Below, piece after piece: positions 26,732-34,960 of a DNA stretch of 52,520 nucleotides. The stretch spans positions 1 through 52,520 of IMG/VR virus record IMGVR_UViG_3300008116_000069, one strand, 5' to 3'. Origin of the DNA: a virus. Made by a program: the position numbers and the translations under genes. The stretch's first letter is position 1. Every line of letters begins with the position of its first letter. Below the pieces are notes generated by a model. It saw only the letters and a list, made by a program, of their open reading frames with translations. It did no database searches and was not told the origin of the DNA.

Positions 26732-28499
26732 GTTTCTTGAAGTACTAAAAGAAAACCATTTTATTGAAAAGCCTGTAGACGCAAAGACATTTGTTGAGTC
26801 TCCAGACTATCTTGGGCAACCAGAATTATCTGATATCCAGTATCAAATCGTAGAGGCTATGAGCCAGATTTACCGCAAAGAAGATCTTGAAGAACTCTAT
26901 GGCTCAGTTGAAGGAGCAAAGTACTTTGACAAATATACAAAGAATGAGATCATTCTGCAACTTGGCAAGGGATCTGGAAAAGACTTTGTATCAACTGTAG
27001 CCTGTGCATATACAGTATATAAACTACTATGTCTTAAAGATCCTGCTGTTTATTATGGCAAGCCTGCAGGAGATGCTATTGATATTATTAACGTTGCTAT
27101 TAACGCTCAACAGGCCAAGAACGTTTTCTTTAAAGGTTTTAAATCAAAGATTGAAAGATCCCCGTGGTTTGCTGGAAAGTATAACGCAAAAGCAGACTCA
27201 ATTGATTTTGATAAATCTGTAACTGTTTATTCAGGACACTCAGAGCGTGAGTCACACGAAGGTTTGAACTTGTTTATGGCAGTGCTTGATGAAATTTCTG
27301 GTTTTGCATCAGAGGTTGGAACTGGAAACGAACAAGGTAAGACTGCAGAGAACATCTATAAAGCCTTCCGTGGTACTGTAGATTCTCGTTTCCCTGACCT
27401 TGGTAAGGTTGTTTTGCTTTCATTCCCACGCTACCAAGGCGACTTTATTTCACAGAAATATGAATCAGTAATTGCTGAGAAAGAAACTGTAGAACGCAAG
27501 CATACTTTTATTATGAATCCAGATCTGCCACACGAAGACCCAGGCAACAGGTTTGAAATTTCGTGGGATGAAGATACTATCATCTCGTACAAAATTCCAA
27601 AGGTATTAGCATTTAAGAGACCAACATGGGAAGTAAATCCTACCCGTAAGATAGATGACTTTAAGATTGCATTCTACACAGACTTAGCAGATGCTATGAT
27701 GCGTTTTGCCTGTATGCCTACATATGCCTCTGACGCATTTTTTAAGGATAGAACTAAACTAGAGAAGGTCATGACACTTCGTAATCCGTTGGATCAGTTT
27801 AGAAGGTTTGATGAGTCTTTTAAGCCAGACCCAGATAAGGTTTATTATATCCATGCTGACCTTGCACAGAAGCACGATAAGTGTGCGGTAGCAATTGCAC
27901 ATGTTGACAAATGGGTAAACATTCAGGTAATTAAAGATTACGAACAGGTAGCGCCAATGGTTGTTGTAGATGCAGTGGCATGGTGGGAACCAAGAGCAGA
28001 AGGACCAGTGAACTTATCTGATGTAAAGAATTGGATTATTAATCTTCGTAGAGAAGGTTTTAATCTAGGTATGGTTTCATTTGACCGCTGGCAATCATTT
28101 GATATTCAAAATGAGTTGCAGGCTGTTGGAATCAGAACTGAAACTGTTTCTGTTGCTAAGAAACATTATGAAGATTTAGCAATGATGATCTATGAAGAGC
28201 GTGTAGCAATTCCCATGATTCCAATATTGCTAGAAGAAATGTCTGAGTTAAAGATTATGAAGGGTAATCGTGTAGATCACCCTAGAAAAAAGTCTAAAGA
28301 CTTAGCAGATGCTTTGGCTGGTGCAGTATTTGGGGCTATATCACATACCCCAAAGACTACTAATACAGTCATTGAAGTACACACTTGGTCCTCTTCTTCC
28401 GCTCAACTTGCGGAGAAAAGAAGATCTATGGTAGAATTAGAACCTAAGCAAATGACGGATGACGTTCGTGATTTCTTAGACAAATTCAATCTAATATAA
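26712..28499 (+). CDS. Terminase large subunit
   Basis: This 595-residue packaging motor has an N-terminal ATPase with Walker A-like LGKGSGKDFV near residues 78-87 and Walker B (MAVLDEISGF) near 192-201. The C-terminal RNase H-like nuclease is seen as YYIHADLAQKHDKCAVAI near 385, a central SFDRW and the late acidic pair in KSKDLADALAGAVF near 535. The start is TTG 26712 with GAGGGAG 11 bases upstream; ATG 26721 is the alternative. Portal and capsid genes are not adjacent, so the head genes must lie outside the window. Confidence 0.9.
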   Translation: MSTMFNEFLEVLKENHFIEKPVDAKTFVESPDYLGQPELSDIQYQIVEAMSQIYRKEDLEELYGSVEGAKYFDKYTKNEIILQLGKGSGKDFVSTVACAYTVYKLLCLKDPAVYYGKPAGDAIDIINVAINAQQAKNVFFKGFKSKIERSPWFAGKYNAKADSIDFDKSVTVYSGHSERESHEGLNLFMAVLDEISGFASEVGTGNEQGKTAENIYKAFRGTVDSRFPDLGKVVLLSFPRYQGDFISQKYESVIAEKETVERKHTFIMNPDLPHEDPGNRFEISWDEDTIISYKIPKVLAFKRPTWEVNPTRKIDDFKIAFYTDLADAMMRFACMPTYASDAFFKDRTKLEKVMTLRNPLDQFRRFDESFKPDPDKVYYIHADLAQKHDKCAVAIAHVDKWVNIQVIKDYEQVAPMVVVDAVAWWEPRAEGPVNLSDVKNWIINLRREGFNLGMVSFDRWQSFDIQNELQAVGIRTETVSVAKKHYEDLAMMIYEERVAIPMIPILLEEMSELKIMKGNRVDHPRKKSKDLADALAGAVFGAISHTPKTTNTVIEVHTWSSSSAQLAEKRRSMVELEPKQMTDDVRDFLDKFNLI

Positions 28500-28542
28500 A
28501 TTTTCTAGTCATAAGACTGGAATAAAACAAACGAGGAGAAAG

Positions 28543-30270
28543 ATGAATTCATTCAAGAAACTCGCATTGGGCATCGCTGCAGCCTTGTCCTTCGCAACCC
28601 TTTCTGCCATGCCGTCACAGGCTGCCGTAAACGCAGACACAATCTCAATTGATACAGCAGCAGATGCTGTATTTACTGGAGAGTCTGCTACAGCAGTAGT
28701 AACTGTTTCGTTCTTGGCACAAACAACATCAGATACAGTCACTGTGACTTCTTCTGTTACTAGCCTTCCAGTTGGGTCTGCATCACTTGCAACTCTTTCT
28801 GTACAGGAAACATCTAGTGCAGCAGTTGTCCTAGGCTCTGGTAATTATTCTGCTAATATTGCTTCAACAGCAAATACAGCAACATATGTAACTGCAAAGA
28901 TTAAGGCTACAGTAGATGCTCCAAGCATCGCTGGTACTTATGTTTATAAGTTTACGCCTTCTCTAGGCACAGGTTCAACTGGTGGAGTTAACTCTGCAGC
29001 AGTTGTATGGACAGTAACTGTTACTGCTCCAGACACAAAGGCCTCTGCAGGAACATCAACTTCAATCCTTAACAAGGGTGAGACAATTTCTGCAACAGCA
29101 GACGTAGAGGTATTCGCTCCAAAGGCAACTGCTTCAGATGCAGTAGCAGTAATTGCTGTTACACAGAAGAACGCAGCAGGTGCTTCAGCATCAGAATCTA
29201 TGACAGCAATTGTCTCAGGTTCAGGTCTTATTGGAACTGGTTCAAACCATGCAACTATCACAGCACAAGGTCGTGCACTTACAGTTGCTAATGGTCAGTA
29301 CATCGGTATCTTCGCTGACAACACATCAGGTGTTGGAACTGTAACAATTACATCTGCATCAGGCGTTGTCCTTGCAGTTGAGAAGGTTACATTCTATGGA
29401 GATATTGCTACAGTAGTTACAACAACAGCAAAGCCAGTTATCGCAACAGGTTCAAATGCTGACGTAGTTACAGCAGTTGCATACGATGCAGCAGGAGTAA
29501 CAGTTGGAGCAGGAACTCTTTATGCAGTTTCTGATTCAGCATCAGTTGTAAGCAACTCATACACATCAGCAACAATTGTTGACGGTGTAGCAAAGTTTGC
29601 ACTAACTGGTGTAGCAACTGGAACTGCTGGAATCAAGGTATCTACTGGATCAACAGCAACAACAACTGGAGCAGTAGTTTCAAACACTGCCCCTGTCCGT
29701 GTTGAAGGCTCAGTTGCATCAGTTAAGGTTGCTTTTGATAAGGCTACATATGCTGCTGGTGAATTGGCAACAATTACAGTAACACCTACAGATGCTAAGG
29801 GACTTGTCCTTTCAGGTAAGACATTTGCTAACCTATTCGCTACTGGTGGACTTGTTTCATCATATGCATTCGGTGCATCAAGTGATTCACTTACAGCAGT
29901 ATCAGTAACAACAGATGCTAATGGCGTAAAGACATACAAGGTCTACATGCCACTTACAGATGTTGCTATCAAGGTAACTGCTACTGGTGGAACTTCACTT
30001 CCAACTGCTGGTCAGGTAGAAGTATCTGCAACAGCAAGCGTTGTAACTGGATCATCCACAACAAACGCAACTCTCGCTGCTCTTATCGCACAGGTAACAG
30101 CAATGCAGACAATGTTTGACGCTATTAAGGCTGAGGCTGCTGCTGCAAAGGCTGCTGCTGATGCTAAGGCAATTGCTGATCGTGCTGCTTTTGTAAAGCA
30201 ATACAATGCTCTTGCAACAAAATGGAATAAGAAGAACCCAAAGTCAAAGGTTCCACTTCTAAAGAAGTAA
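28543..30270 (+). CDS. Secreted S-layer-like surface protein
   Basis: This 575-residue protein has a clear Sec signal peptide: a basic start (MNSFKK), a hydrophobic core and an AxA-type site (PSQA, about residues 24-29). The mature part is an almost unbroken series of Thr/Val/Ala/Ser-rich beta domains. A short Ala/Lys coiled segment and a basic end (KWNKKNPKSK) follow. From memory it resembles abundant surface-layer-type proteins of freshwater acI actinobacteria, including the signal peptide wording. Strong GAGGAGA ribosome site. The start of the gene uses more G/C-ending codons than its neighbours, which may mark host origin. It probably reaches the cell envelope; it is unlikely to be a virion protein. 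Confidence 0.65.
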   Translation: MNSFKKLALGIAAALSFATLSAMPSQAAVNADTISIDTAADAVFTGESATAVVTVSFLAQTTSDTVTVTSSVTSLPVGSASLATLSVQETSSAAVVLGSGNYSANIASTANTATYVTAKIKATVDAPSIAGTYVYKFTPSLGTGSTGGVNSAAVVWTVTVTAPDTKASAGTSTSILNKGETISATADVEVFAPKATASDAVAVIAVTQKNAAGASASESMTAIVSGSGLIGTGSNHATITAQGRALTVANGQYIGIFADNTSGVGTVTITSASGVVLAVEKVTFYGDIATVVTTTAKPVIATGSNADVVTAVAYDAAGVTVGAGTLYAVSDSASVVSNSYTSATIVDGVAKFALTGVATGTAGIKVSTGSTATTTGAVVSNTAPVRVEGSVASVKVAFDKATYAAGELATITVTPTDAKGLVLSGKTFANLFATGGLVSSYAFGASSDSLTAVSVTTDANGVKTYKVYMPLTDVAIKVTATGGTSLPTAGQVEVSATASVVTGSSTTNATLAALIAQVTAMQTMFDAIKAEAAAAKAAADAKAIADRAAFVKQYNALATKWNKKNPKSKVPLLKK

Positions 30271-30287
30271 TCTAGTCCAACAATTAA

Positions 30288-30318
30288 GGGGGTTAACCAA
30301 GTGTTAGCCCTCTTTTTT
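30288..30318 (+). terminator. Rho-independent terminator
   Basis: A 10-bp stem (GGGGGTTAAC with GTTAGCCCTC, two wobble pairs) with a 5-base loop is followed by six T. It closes the transcript of the S-layer-like gene. Confidence 0.85.
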
Positions 30319-30330
30319 GTACCTAAAAAA

Positions 30331-30339
30331 TGATATAAT
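30331..30339 (+). promoter_or_regulatory. Extended -10 promoter element TGATATAAT
   Basis: TGATATAAT lies just after the terminator, so the next gene starts a new transcription unit. The -35 region is not recognisable; the TG extension would compensate. Transcription would start near 30346. Confidence 0.65.
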
Positions 30340-30403
30340 AGGGTTATCAAACATCTTGGAAAGGGTGTGACCCAACATTAAATCTTTCCTACTAAAGAGT
30401 GGT

Positions 30404-32698
30404 TTGGTGGGACTATTAGTGGTTTTGTGGCTTATCCTAGCCCCCGTTGACCATGCTCGTGCAACAGAAGAAGTAACCTCTCAAGTTTCAACATCAGAAA
30501 CATCAACAGCAACAATTTCTGCAGGATCTACAGTAACAATTGAAAGCGCAACAGCCACCATAGAGGCAGCACAGACTGCTATAACTCAGGCTGAATCTGC
30601 CACGGCAGTCATAGAAACCCAAGCAACAGCCATTACAAGCCCTACAGAAACCATTACAGCCACTATCACACAGGCTCAGGACTCTATAATACAGGCTCAA
30701 ACAGTAGTAGATAGTGCTACTGTTGCTGTGGCTAATGTTGATTCCGCTACCGTTTTAGTTGCTGAGGCTGAAGAAGATGTTATTATTGCTGAGGTTGCGG
30801 TAGAGTCTCAAACAGCAGTTGTAGCAATAGCAACTACTAATCTGACTAATGCAGAAAATGCTTTGGCAGAACTTGAAAATACCCCTTCCGATTCTACAAC
30901 CTACACAACTGAGGGATATGTGGCACCTCTTATTCCTGAAACACCTACAGTTAATACAGTTGTGCTACCTGCTATGTGGGATGCAGCAACTAAAATTGAA
31001 ACCCCATTTGATATTAAAATGGGCGAGGTTTTATATAATGGGCAAGGATCTGATAGCCAGATCTACGTAACTTCAAAAGCAACTATTACTTTTGGCACTG
31101 GCGATTATAACTGGTGGGATTTTCCAGTAGGTGCTCACATCTCTGTTTATGGCTCTGACTTTATGAGTGCTGGGGAAGGCGCTTCAATCACAGTAACAAC
31201 TACAGAAACAACTTTAGCCGTTGATTGGGACCTTCATAAATTTGGAGATAGCAATGGCCCAATTACAAATGTTAACTGGTTGATGACTGTTAATCCTGAA
31301 ACAGGAGAATGGTCTGGTGTTGGAATCGTTGCTGGAAATACAACTAACCTATACAATGGACCACGCATTGGTGTTCGTGAAACTGCTGGTCAACCAGTAC
31401 AACAAATGACAAACGTAACTAATGAAGATTTAACCGTTCAAATTGAAAGTCAAACAGCAGTGGTTGAAGATAAAGCAGAAGTTAAAGCCATTGAAGTTTC
31501 AATACTTGAAACACTTACACAGATAAAAATAGAAGCAGATGAAAACCTTGTTGTAGCAGAACAAAATCTTGAAGAAGCACAGAATGTTTTAGAAGAGACA
31601 ATTATTCAAGTAGGTACTGCTATTGCATATATGAACTCCAGCGTTAATGAAGCAAGGTCAGAAGTTAGCAATGCTTTAGAGCAAGAAGAGGCTGCAAGGC
31701 AAGCAGCCATAGCAGCAGAGAATGCTCGTATTGCAGCAGAACAAGCATATGCAGCAGAACAATCTAGAATTGCAGCAGAGGCTGCAGCCGCTAGAGCACA
31801 AGCAGAAGCAAAGGCTGCAGAAGAAGCCGCTGCAAAAGCGGAAGCAGATAGAATTGCTGCAGAAGAAGCAGCAGCCCAAGCCCAAGCAGAAGCAGAAAAA
31901 GCAGAGGCTGATCGTATAGCAGCAGAAGAAGCAGCCAAAGCACAAGCAGAGGCAGAAGCAAAGGCTGAAGAAGAAGCAAAGGCTGAGGCTGAGAGATTAG
32001 AAGCAGAGGCAGAAGCAGCAAGACAAGCAGAACTAGATGCTATTGCTGAGGCAGAGGCTAAAGAAGCAGAAGCAGAGGCTGCCAGACAAGCAGAAGAAGA
32101 TGCTAAAGCAGAAGCGGAAGCAAAGCAAGCAGAATTAGATGCAGCAAAGGCTGAAGAAGAAAAAGCCAAGGCAGAAGAAGAAAAACTAGAAGAGATTCTA
32201 GAAGAAGCAAAAGATGGAAAAGAATTAACTGAAGAGCAAAAGGAAGTTGTTGTTGAAGCATTGCTTAAAGATCTTAAACCAGGTGAAGCGGTAACAGCAG
32301 CAGCAATAGTTGCATCTGGAGTTTCATTTGCAGACCTTCCACCTTCGACACCAATTGAACTTAGAACATCTGAATCTGGTGAGGTACTAATAATCACAGC
32401 AGAGGTAGCAGCAAATGTAGAACTTGTACAAGATCCAGGAGCATTGCTAGAAGCAGCATTTACTGATCCAGGAGCAGCCTTAGCAGCCCTTGGAAGTATT
32501 GGTGCGGACATGACAGAAAGCGAAAGAGAAGAAGCAACAGATATGGTTGTAGCAACAGTGGTTGCAACAGGTGCAGCAATTAACGCAGCAGCAGTTGCTG
32601 CAGGAGGAGCCACAGGTGGTGGCACAGGCAGTGGCGGAAGTTCTGGTGGTGGCTCAGGCGCTAACTCACCAGGTTCAAGAGGAGGAAGAAAATGGTAA
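30404..32698 (+). CDS. Secreted coiled-coil protein with Gly/Ser-rich C-terminus
   Basis: This protein of about 764 residues has an N-terminal hydrophobic signal ending in HARA before TEEV. The TTG start shown lacks the usual basic n-region. The same frame is open back to 30371, and an ATT at 30377 would add KSFLLKSG, a proper signal start, behind AAGGGTG. The mature protein has Thr/Ala helices and a globular beta domain (about residues 170-320, with NWWDFPVGAHISVYGSDF). A very long Ala/Glu/Lys coiled coil (about 420-600) and a glycine-serine tail ending RGGRKW complete it. No LPXTG sorting signal was seen. It is probably an envelope or surface fibre-like protein. Confidence 0.6.
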   Translation: MVGLLVVLWLILAPVDHARATEEVTSQVSTSETSTATISAGSTVTIESATATIEAAQTAITQAESATAVIETQATAITSPTETITATITQAQDSIIQAQTVVDSATVAVANVDSATVLVAEAEEDVIIAEVAVESQTAVVAIATTNLTNAENALAELENTPSDSTTYTTEGYVAPLIPETPTVNTVVLPAMWDAATKIETPFDIKMGEVLYNGQGSDSQIYVTSKATITFGTGDYNWWDFPVGAHISVYGSDFMSAGEGASITVTTTETTLAVDWDLHKFGDSNGPITNVNWLMTVNPETGEWSGVGIVAGNTTNLYNGPRIGVRETAGQPVQQMTNVTNEDLTVQIESQTAVVEDKAEVKAIEVSILETLTQIKIEADENLVVAEQNLEEAQNVLEETIIQVGTAIAYMNSSVNEARSEVSNALEQEEAARQAAIAAENARIAAEQAYAAEQSRIAAEAAAARAQAEAKAAEEAAAKAEADRIAAEEAAAQAQAEAEKAEADRIAAEEAAKAQAEAEAKAEEEAKAEAERLEAEAEAARQAELDAIAEAEAKEAEAEAARQAEEDAKAEAEAKQAELDAAKAEEEKAKAEEEKLEEILEEAKDGKELTEEQKEVVVEALLKDLKPGEAVTAAAIVASGVSFADLPPSTPIELRTSESGEVLIITAEVAANVELVQDPGALLEAAFTDPGAALAALGSIGADMTESEREEATDMVVATVVATGAAINAAAVAAGGATGGGTGSGGSSGGGSGANSPGSRGGRKW

Positions 32699-32871
32699 GA
32701 GTAATAAAAAATATATTAAAAGATCTAGTGGATCAGGCATGGACTCTTCTTGGAATGTTTATTGCCTGGGTGGTATTAGACGGTAGTGCAAAAACAATAG
32801 TTGGTTATGGAATCATGGCAACACTTGCCCTTTGGATTATAACTAGCCCTATTAGAAATAGAGAGGAGTAA
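32692..32871 (+). CDS. Small two-span membrane protein, holin-like (59 aa)
   Basis: The protein has a basic N-terminus, one hydrophobic segment (AWTLLGMFIAWVVLDG), a second (TIVGYGIMATLALWIITS) and a basic/acidic end. That is the shape of a small class II holin. GGAGGAAG precedes ATG 32692, and it overlaps the previous stop by 7 bases. It was too short for a routine scan but is well supported by start, ribosome site and tight packing. Confidence 0.6.
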   Translation: MVRVIKNILKDLVDQAWTLLGMFIAWVVLDGSAKTIVGYGIMATLALWIITSPIRNREE

Positions 32872-32873
32872 AC

Positions 32874-33173
32874 ATGAACAGTATCACAAATATTTGGAAT
32901 ATTCTCATGCGTATTGTTGCGGTATTCGCAGCAAATGCATTAGCAGTAATCGGTGCTGGTGCAATCGCAGGAATTTCAGTAGCAAAGGCTATGACAGTTG
33001 CTGGACTTAGCGCAGTAGCAGTTGTTGTTGAAAAGTTGGCTCGTGCATTTATGGATGACGGCAGACTTACAAGAGATGAGATCAATGCAGCATTTTCTAC
33101 CACAGACAAGAATGCGGTAACAGTGCAGGATGCAGCAGTAGAAACACGCAGAAAAAGATCAAAGACAGCATAA
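32874..33173 (+). CDS. Holin-like membrane protein with EF-hand-like tail
   Basis: This 99-residue protein has two hydrophobic segments (about residues 12-32 and 36-55), then a charged helix and a cytoplasmic tail. The tail includes MDDGRLTRDEINAAF, similar to an EF-hand-like loop (DxxG..T..E) found in some actinophage holins. The C-terminus is basic (RRKRSK). It follows the other small membrane protein by two bases, so the two may work as a holin pair. The endolysin lies further on at 35468. Confidence 0.6.
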   Translation: MNSITNIWNILMRIVAVFAANALAVIGAGAIAGISVAKAMTVAGLSAVAVVVEKLARAFMDDGRLTRDEINAAFSTTDKNAVTVQDAAVETRRKRSKTA

Positions 33174-33193
33174 TTAAACATCTTTGATCCTAT

Positions 33194-33223
33194 TTGACAG
33201 CCCCTTCCAGGCAATGGTATACT
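33194..33223 (+). promoter_or_regulatory. Near-consensus sigma70 promoter (TTGACA - 18 - TATACT)
   Basis: TTGACA at 33194-33199 is followed after 18 bases by TATACT at 33218-33223, with a TG extension (TGGTATACT). It is the best promoter in the window and drives the Ntn-hydrolase gene. Transcription would start near 33230. Confidence 0.85.
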
Positions 33224-33253
33224 TGAAAGTATATAACTGGGAGGGGTTTCTGC

Positions 33254-33784
33254 ATGACTTGTATTGCAGTAGTTCGTGATGAAGTAAATAATAAAATATA
33301 CATGGCTGGAGATCGTGGTGCATCTGACGATGGCACTATTCTAGCATTGACAGCACCAAAAGTATGGAAATTAGGACCATACCTGATTGGTTATGCAGGC
33401 TCTATGGATGGTGAGCGTATGCGCTATAACTTTAACCCTTATGTCCCAGATATCAAAGATACAGATAAGTTTATGCAAACCAAGTTTATTAAACAACTCA
33501 AGCAATTCTATACTGATTGGTGGGTTGAAACAGGAAAAGAGTCAGACTTTGGTTTGATAGTTGCAGTTCGTGGACAAATCTATGAGCATAGTTCTGCAGA
33601 CATGTCTTTATCTAAGTACACAGTTCCATACCTTGCTATGGGTTCAGGAGCAGAGTATGCTTACGGATATTTAAATGCAACCGAAAAGGCTAAAGATGCA
33701 AGAAAGCGTGTGGTAGGCGCAGTCAATTCAGCAATTAAATTTAATCCATCATGCATGGGTCCAGTTGACGTAGTTAGCATTTAA
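33254..33784 (+). CDS. Proteasome beta/HslV-like Ntn hydrolase
   Basis: This 176-residue protein begins MTCIAVV, so removal of Met would expose the Thr nucleophile without a propeptide, as in HslV. The other catalytic residues are in place: the Asp of MAGDRGASD near residue 19 and the Lys of PKVWKL near 36, followed by the glycine-rich YAGSMDGERM. The fold and length (HslV is about 175) agree. It may be a self-compartmentalising peptidase made by the phage; no ATPase partner gene is visible. GGGAGGGG sits 7 bases before the ATG. Whether it is proteolytic or a repurposed Ntn hydrolase is unknown. Confidence 0.75.
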   Translation: MTCIAVVRDEVNNKIYMAGDRGASDDGTILALTAPKVWKLGPYLIGYAGSMDGERMRYNFNPYVPDIKDTDKFMQTKFIKQLKQFYTDWWVETGKESDFGLIVAVRGQIYEHSSADMSLSKYTVPYLAMGSGAEYAYGYLNATEKAKDARKRVVGAVNSAIKFNPSCMGPVDVVSI

Positions 33785-33787
33785 GGA

Positions 33788-33793
33788 TATACT
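33788..33793 (+). promoter_or_regulatory. -10 element TATACT for leaderless gene
   Basis: TATACT is followed by exactly six bases (TAATAT) and the ATG of the next gene, so RNA should start at or next to the A of the ATG. No ribosome site lies between. Confidence 0.6.
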
Positions 33794-33799
33794 TAATAT

Positions 33800-33982
33800 A
33801 TGATTATAGAAGAAGACGTACCTGAGTTTCAGATCTGGCTAACTAATGGAATTGAGCGGGGATGGGTAACAGAACCGTTTTGCAATACTCATGAAGGAGA
33901 TCCCTACATGACAGAAGAAGAAGAACAAGAGTGGGAAGCAGGTGGCGACCCATGCCAATTAGTAATCAAAGTAAAGGAATAA
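33800..33982 (+). CDS. Small acidic protein, probably leaderless (60 aa)
   Basis: Starts MIIEEDV. It contains FCNTH near residue 28 and DPC near residue 51 within a very acidic middle (EEEEQEWEAGGDPC), so a Cys/His metal site is possible. The pattern resembles small conserved actinobacterial and actinophage proteins of unknown function. The -10 box 6 bases before the ATG and the absence of a ribosome site suggest a leaderless transcript. A similar start (MIIEEEV) is seen at 36450. Confidence 0.6.
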   Translation: MIIEEDVPEFQIWLTNGIERGWVTEPFCNTHEGDPYMTEEEEQEWEAGGDPCQLVIKVKE

Positions 33983-33983
33983 T

Positions 33984-34652
33984 ATGAAAATCAAATCAAT
34001 AATCGGAAGTATTCTATTAACTGTTGGAGCACTTGCTTTTGCATCTGCCCCAGCCAATGCAGGAGAGTGTTCTGCAGAAGATCCTTGCCATACATATGCA
34101 ATGGTTAATGATGCTGGAGTGGTAACAAATATTATTGTTTGTCAACCATCAGTCTGTGGATCAGGAACATTTGCTGGTTCACGAGTTGTTCCACAGGTTG
34201 CAGCAAATGCTGAGACACATCAAAACCAAGGCGGATATCTTGCAAATCCAGGTAGCACACCCGTAGTCGAGTCAAATGGTAGGTTTACTTTAACCAATGA
34301 CAATCCAACAATAACTACAAGTGTGACTCAAAATGAAACAAGTAAAACTGTTTTATCAACATCATTAGAGCCAGGAGTTCAAAATTCTTTTACTTTTAAT
34401 GATACAGTTGGTCAGACAAATGGTCGCCCAGTTATGAGAACTGAGACAATAGATAAATCTATTGGTGCAACATTGTCCTATTCAAATACTAGAAACTCAG
34501 AATCTGCAACTGCTACCTCTGGAGAATCAATTACATTTGATGAAAGACAAACTGAAGAGTATGTAGAACTAGAATTGATGATCCAAGAACTAACAAAATT
34601 ACTTGCTAACTGGAGTTGGTTTAGATCATCATTACTTGGCTGGTTCCTATAG
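33984..34652 (+). CDS. Secreted protein with Sec signal peptide (222 aa)
   Basis: The N-terminus is a typical signal peptide: basic (MKIK), a hydrophobic core and ANA cleavage near residue 27. The mature start is Cys-rich (GECSAEDPC, then CQPSVCGSG), so one or two disulfides are likely outside the cell. The middle is Thr/Asn/Ser-rich beta sequence. The C-terminus holds a helix (EYVELELMIQELTKLLANWS) and a hydrophobic aromatic end (WFRSSLLGWFL). AAAGGAATA precedes the ATG. It ends 10 bases before the tRNA cluster. I do not recognise the family. Confidence 0.6.
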   Translation: MKIKSIIGSILLTVGALAFASAPANAGECSAEDPCHTYAMVNDAGVVTNIIVCQPSVCGSGTFAGSRVVPQVAANAETHQNQGGYLANPGSTPVVESNGRFTLTNDNPTITTSVTQNETSKTVLSTSLEPGVQNSFTFNDTVGQTNGRPVMRTETIDKSIGATLSYSNTRNSESATATSGESITFDERQTEEYVELELMIQELTKLLANWSWFRSSLLGWFL

Positions 34653-34662
34653 CATAAGGTTT

Positions 34663-34738
34663 TGGGCTGTAACTCAGTTGGTAGAGTGGCGAACTGTTAA
34701 TTCGCAAGTCGTAGGATCGAGGCCTACCAGCCCAGCCA
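34663..34738 (+). tRNA. tRNA-Asn (GTT)
   Basis: The acceptor stem TGGGCTG pairs fully with CAGCCCA, followed by G and an encoded CCA. The D stem is ACTC/GAGT. The anticodon stem GCGAA/TTCGC carries loop CTGTTAA, so the anticodon is GTT. The T stem is GTAGG/CCTAC. The T loop is ATCGAGG, with A in place of the usual T54. Confidence 0.88.
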
Positions 34739-34739
34739 A

Positions 34740-34815
34740 GTCTTCATCGTCTAGGGGCCTAGGACGTTGCCCTTTCACGGCAATAACACGGGTTCAAATC
34801 CCGTTGGAGACACCA
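34740..34815 (+). tRNA. tRNA-Glu (TTC)
   Basis: Acceptor GTCTTCA pairs with TGGAGAC (one wobble), with discriminator A and an encoded CCA. The anticodon stem TTGCC/GGCAA carries loop CTTTCAC, so the anticodon is TTC, reading GAA. It lies one base after tRNA-Asn. Confidence 0.93.
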
Positions 34816-34816
34816 A

Positions 34817-34891
34817 GCGGAAGTAACTCAATGGTAGAGTTTCTGCCTTCCAAGCAGAATGTTGCGAGTTCGAGTCTCGTCTTCCGCTCCA
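34817..34891 (+). tRNA. tRNA-Gly (TCC)
   Basis: Acceptor GCGGAAG pairs fully with CTTCCGC, then T and an encoded CCA. The anticodon stem TCTGC/GCAGA carries loop CTTCCAA, giving anticodon TCC, reading GGA. It lies one base after tRNA-Glu. Confidence 0.93.
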
Positions 34892-34896
34892 AAGTT

Positions 34897-34905
34897 TGGT
34901 ATAAT
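34897..34905 (+). promoter_or_regulatory. Extended -10 promoter element TGGTATAAT
   Basis: TGGTATAAT begins 6 bases after the tRNA-Gly CCA and drives the Hsp20 gene. Transcription would start near 34912. Confidence 0.65.
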
Positions 34906-34911
34906 AGATAG

Positions 34912-34930
34912 GTACTGCCTTCGGGGGTAC
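34912..34930 (+). promoter_or_regulatory. Possible 5' leader hairpin with TTCG loop
   Basis: GTAC and CC pair with GG and GTAC around a TTCG tetraloop, with a small internal loop. It would sit at the very 5' end of the Hsp20 mRNA and could slow decay. Weak evidence; stem is short. Confidence 0.3.
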
Positions 34931-34960
34931 ATTAACTTATTCGCTTGAAAGGGGAATAAA

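Noticed and set aside
28501-28530. Terminator after the terminase gene
   Set aside because: Only a 4-bp AGTC/GACT stem is seen, with no T run, so it is too weak to call.
31606-32625. 339-residue open frame on the minus strand
   Set aside because: It is the mirror of the Ala/Glu coiled-coil gene on plus; its Ser/Ala-only sequence, lack of a ribosome site and full overlap show it is not a gene.
34663-34891. Attachment site at the tRNA cluster
   Set aside because: No integrase or duplicated tRNA end was found, and the cluster looks like a phage decoding set.
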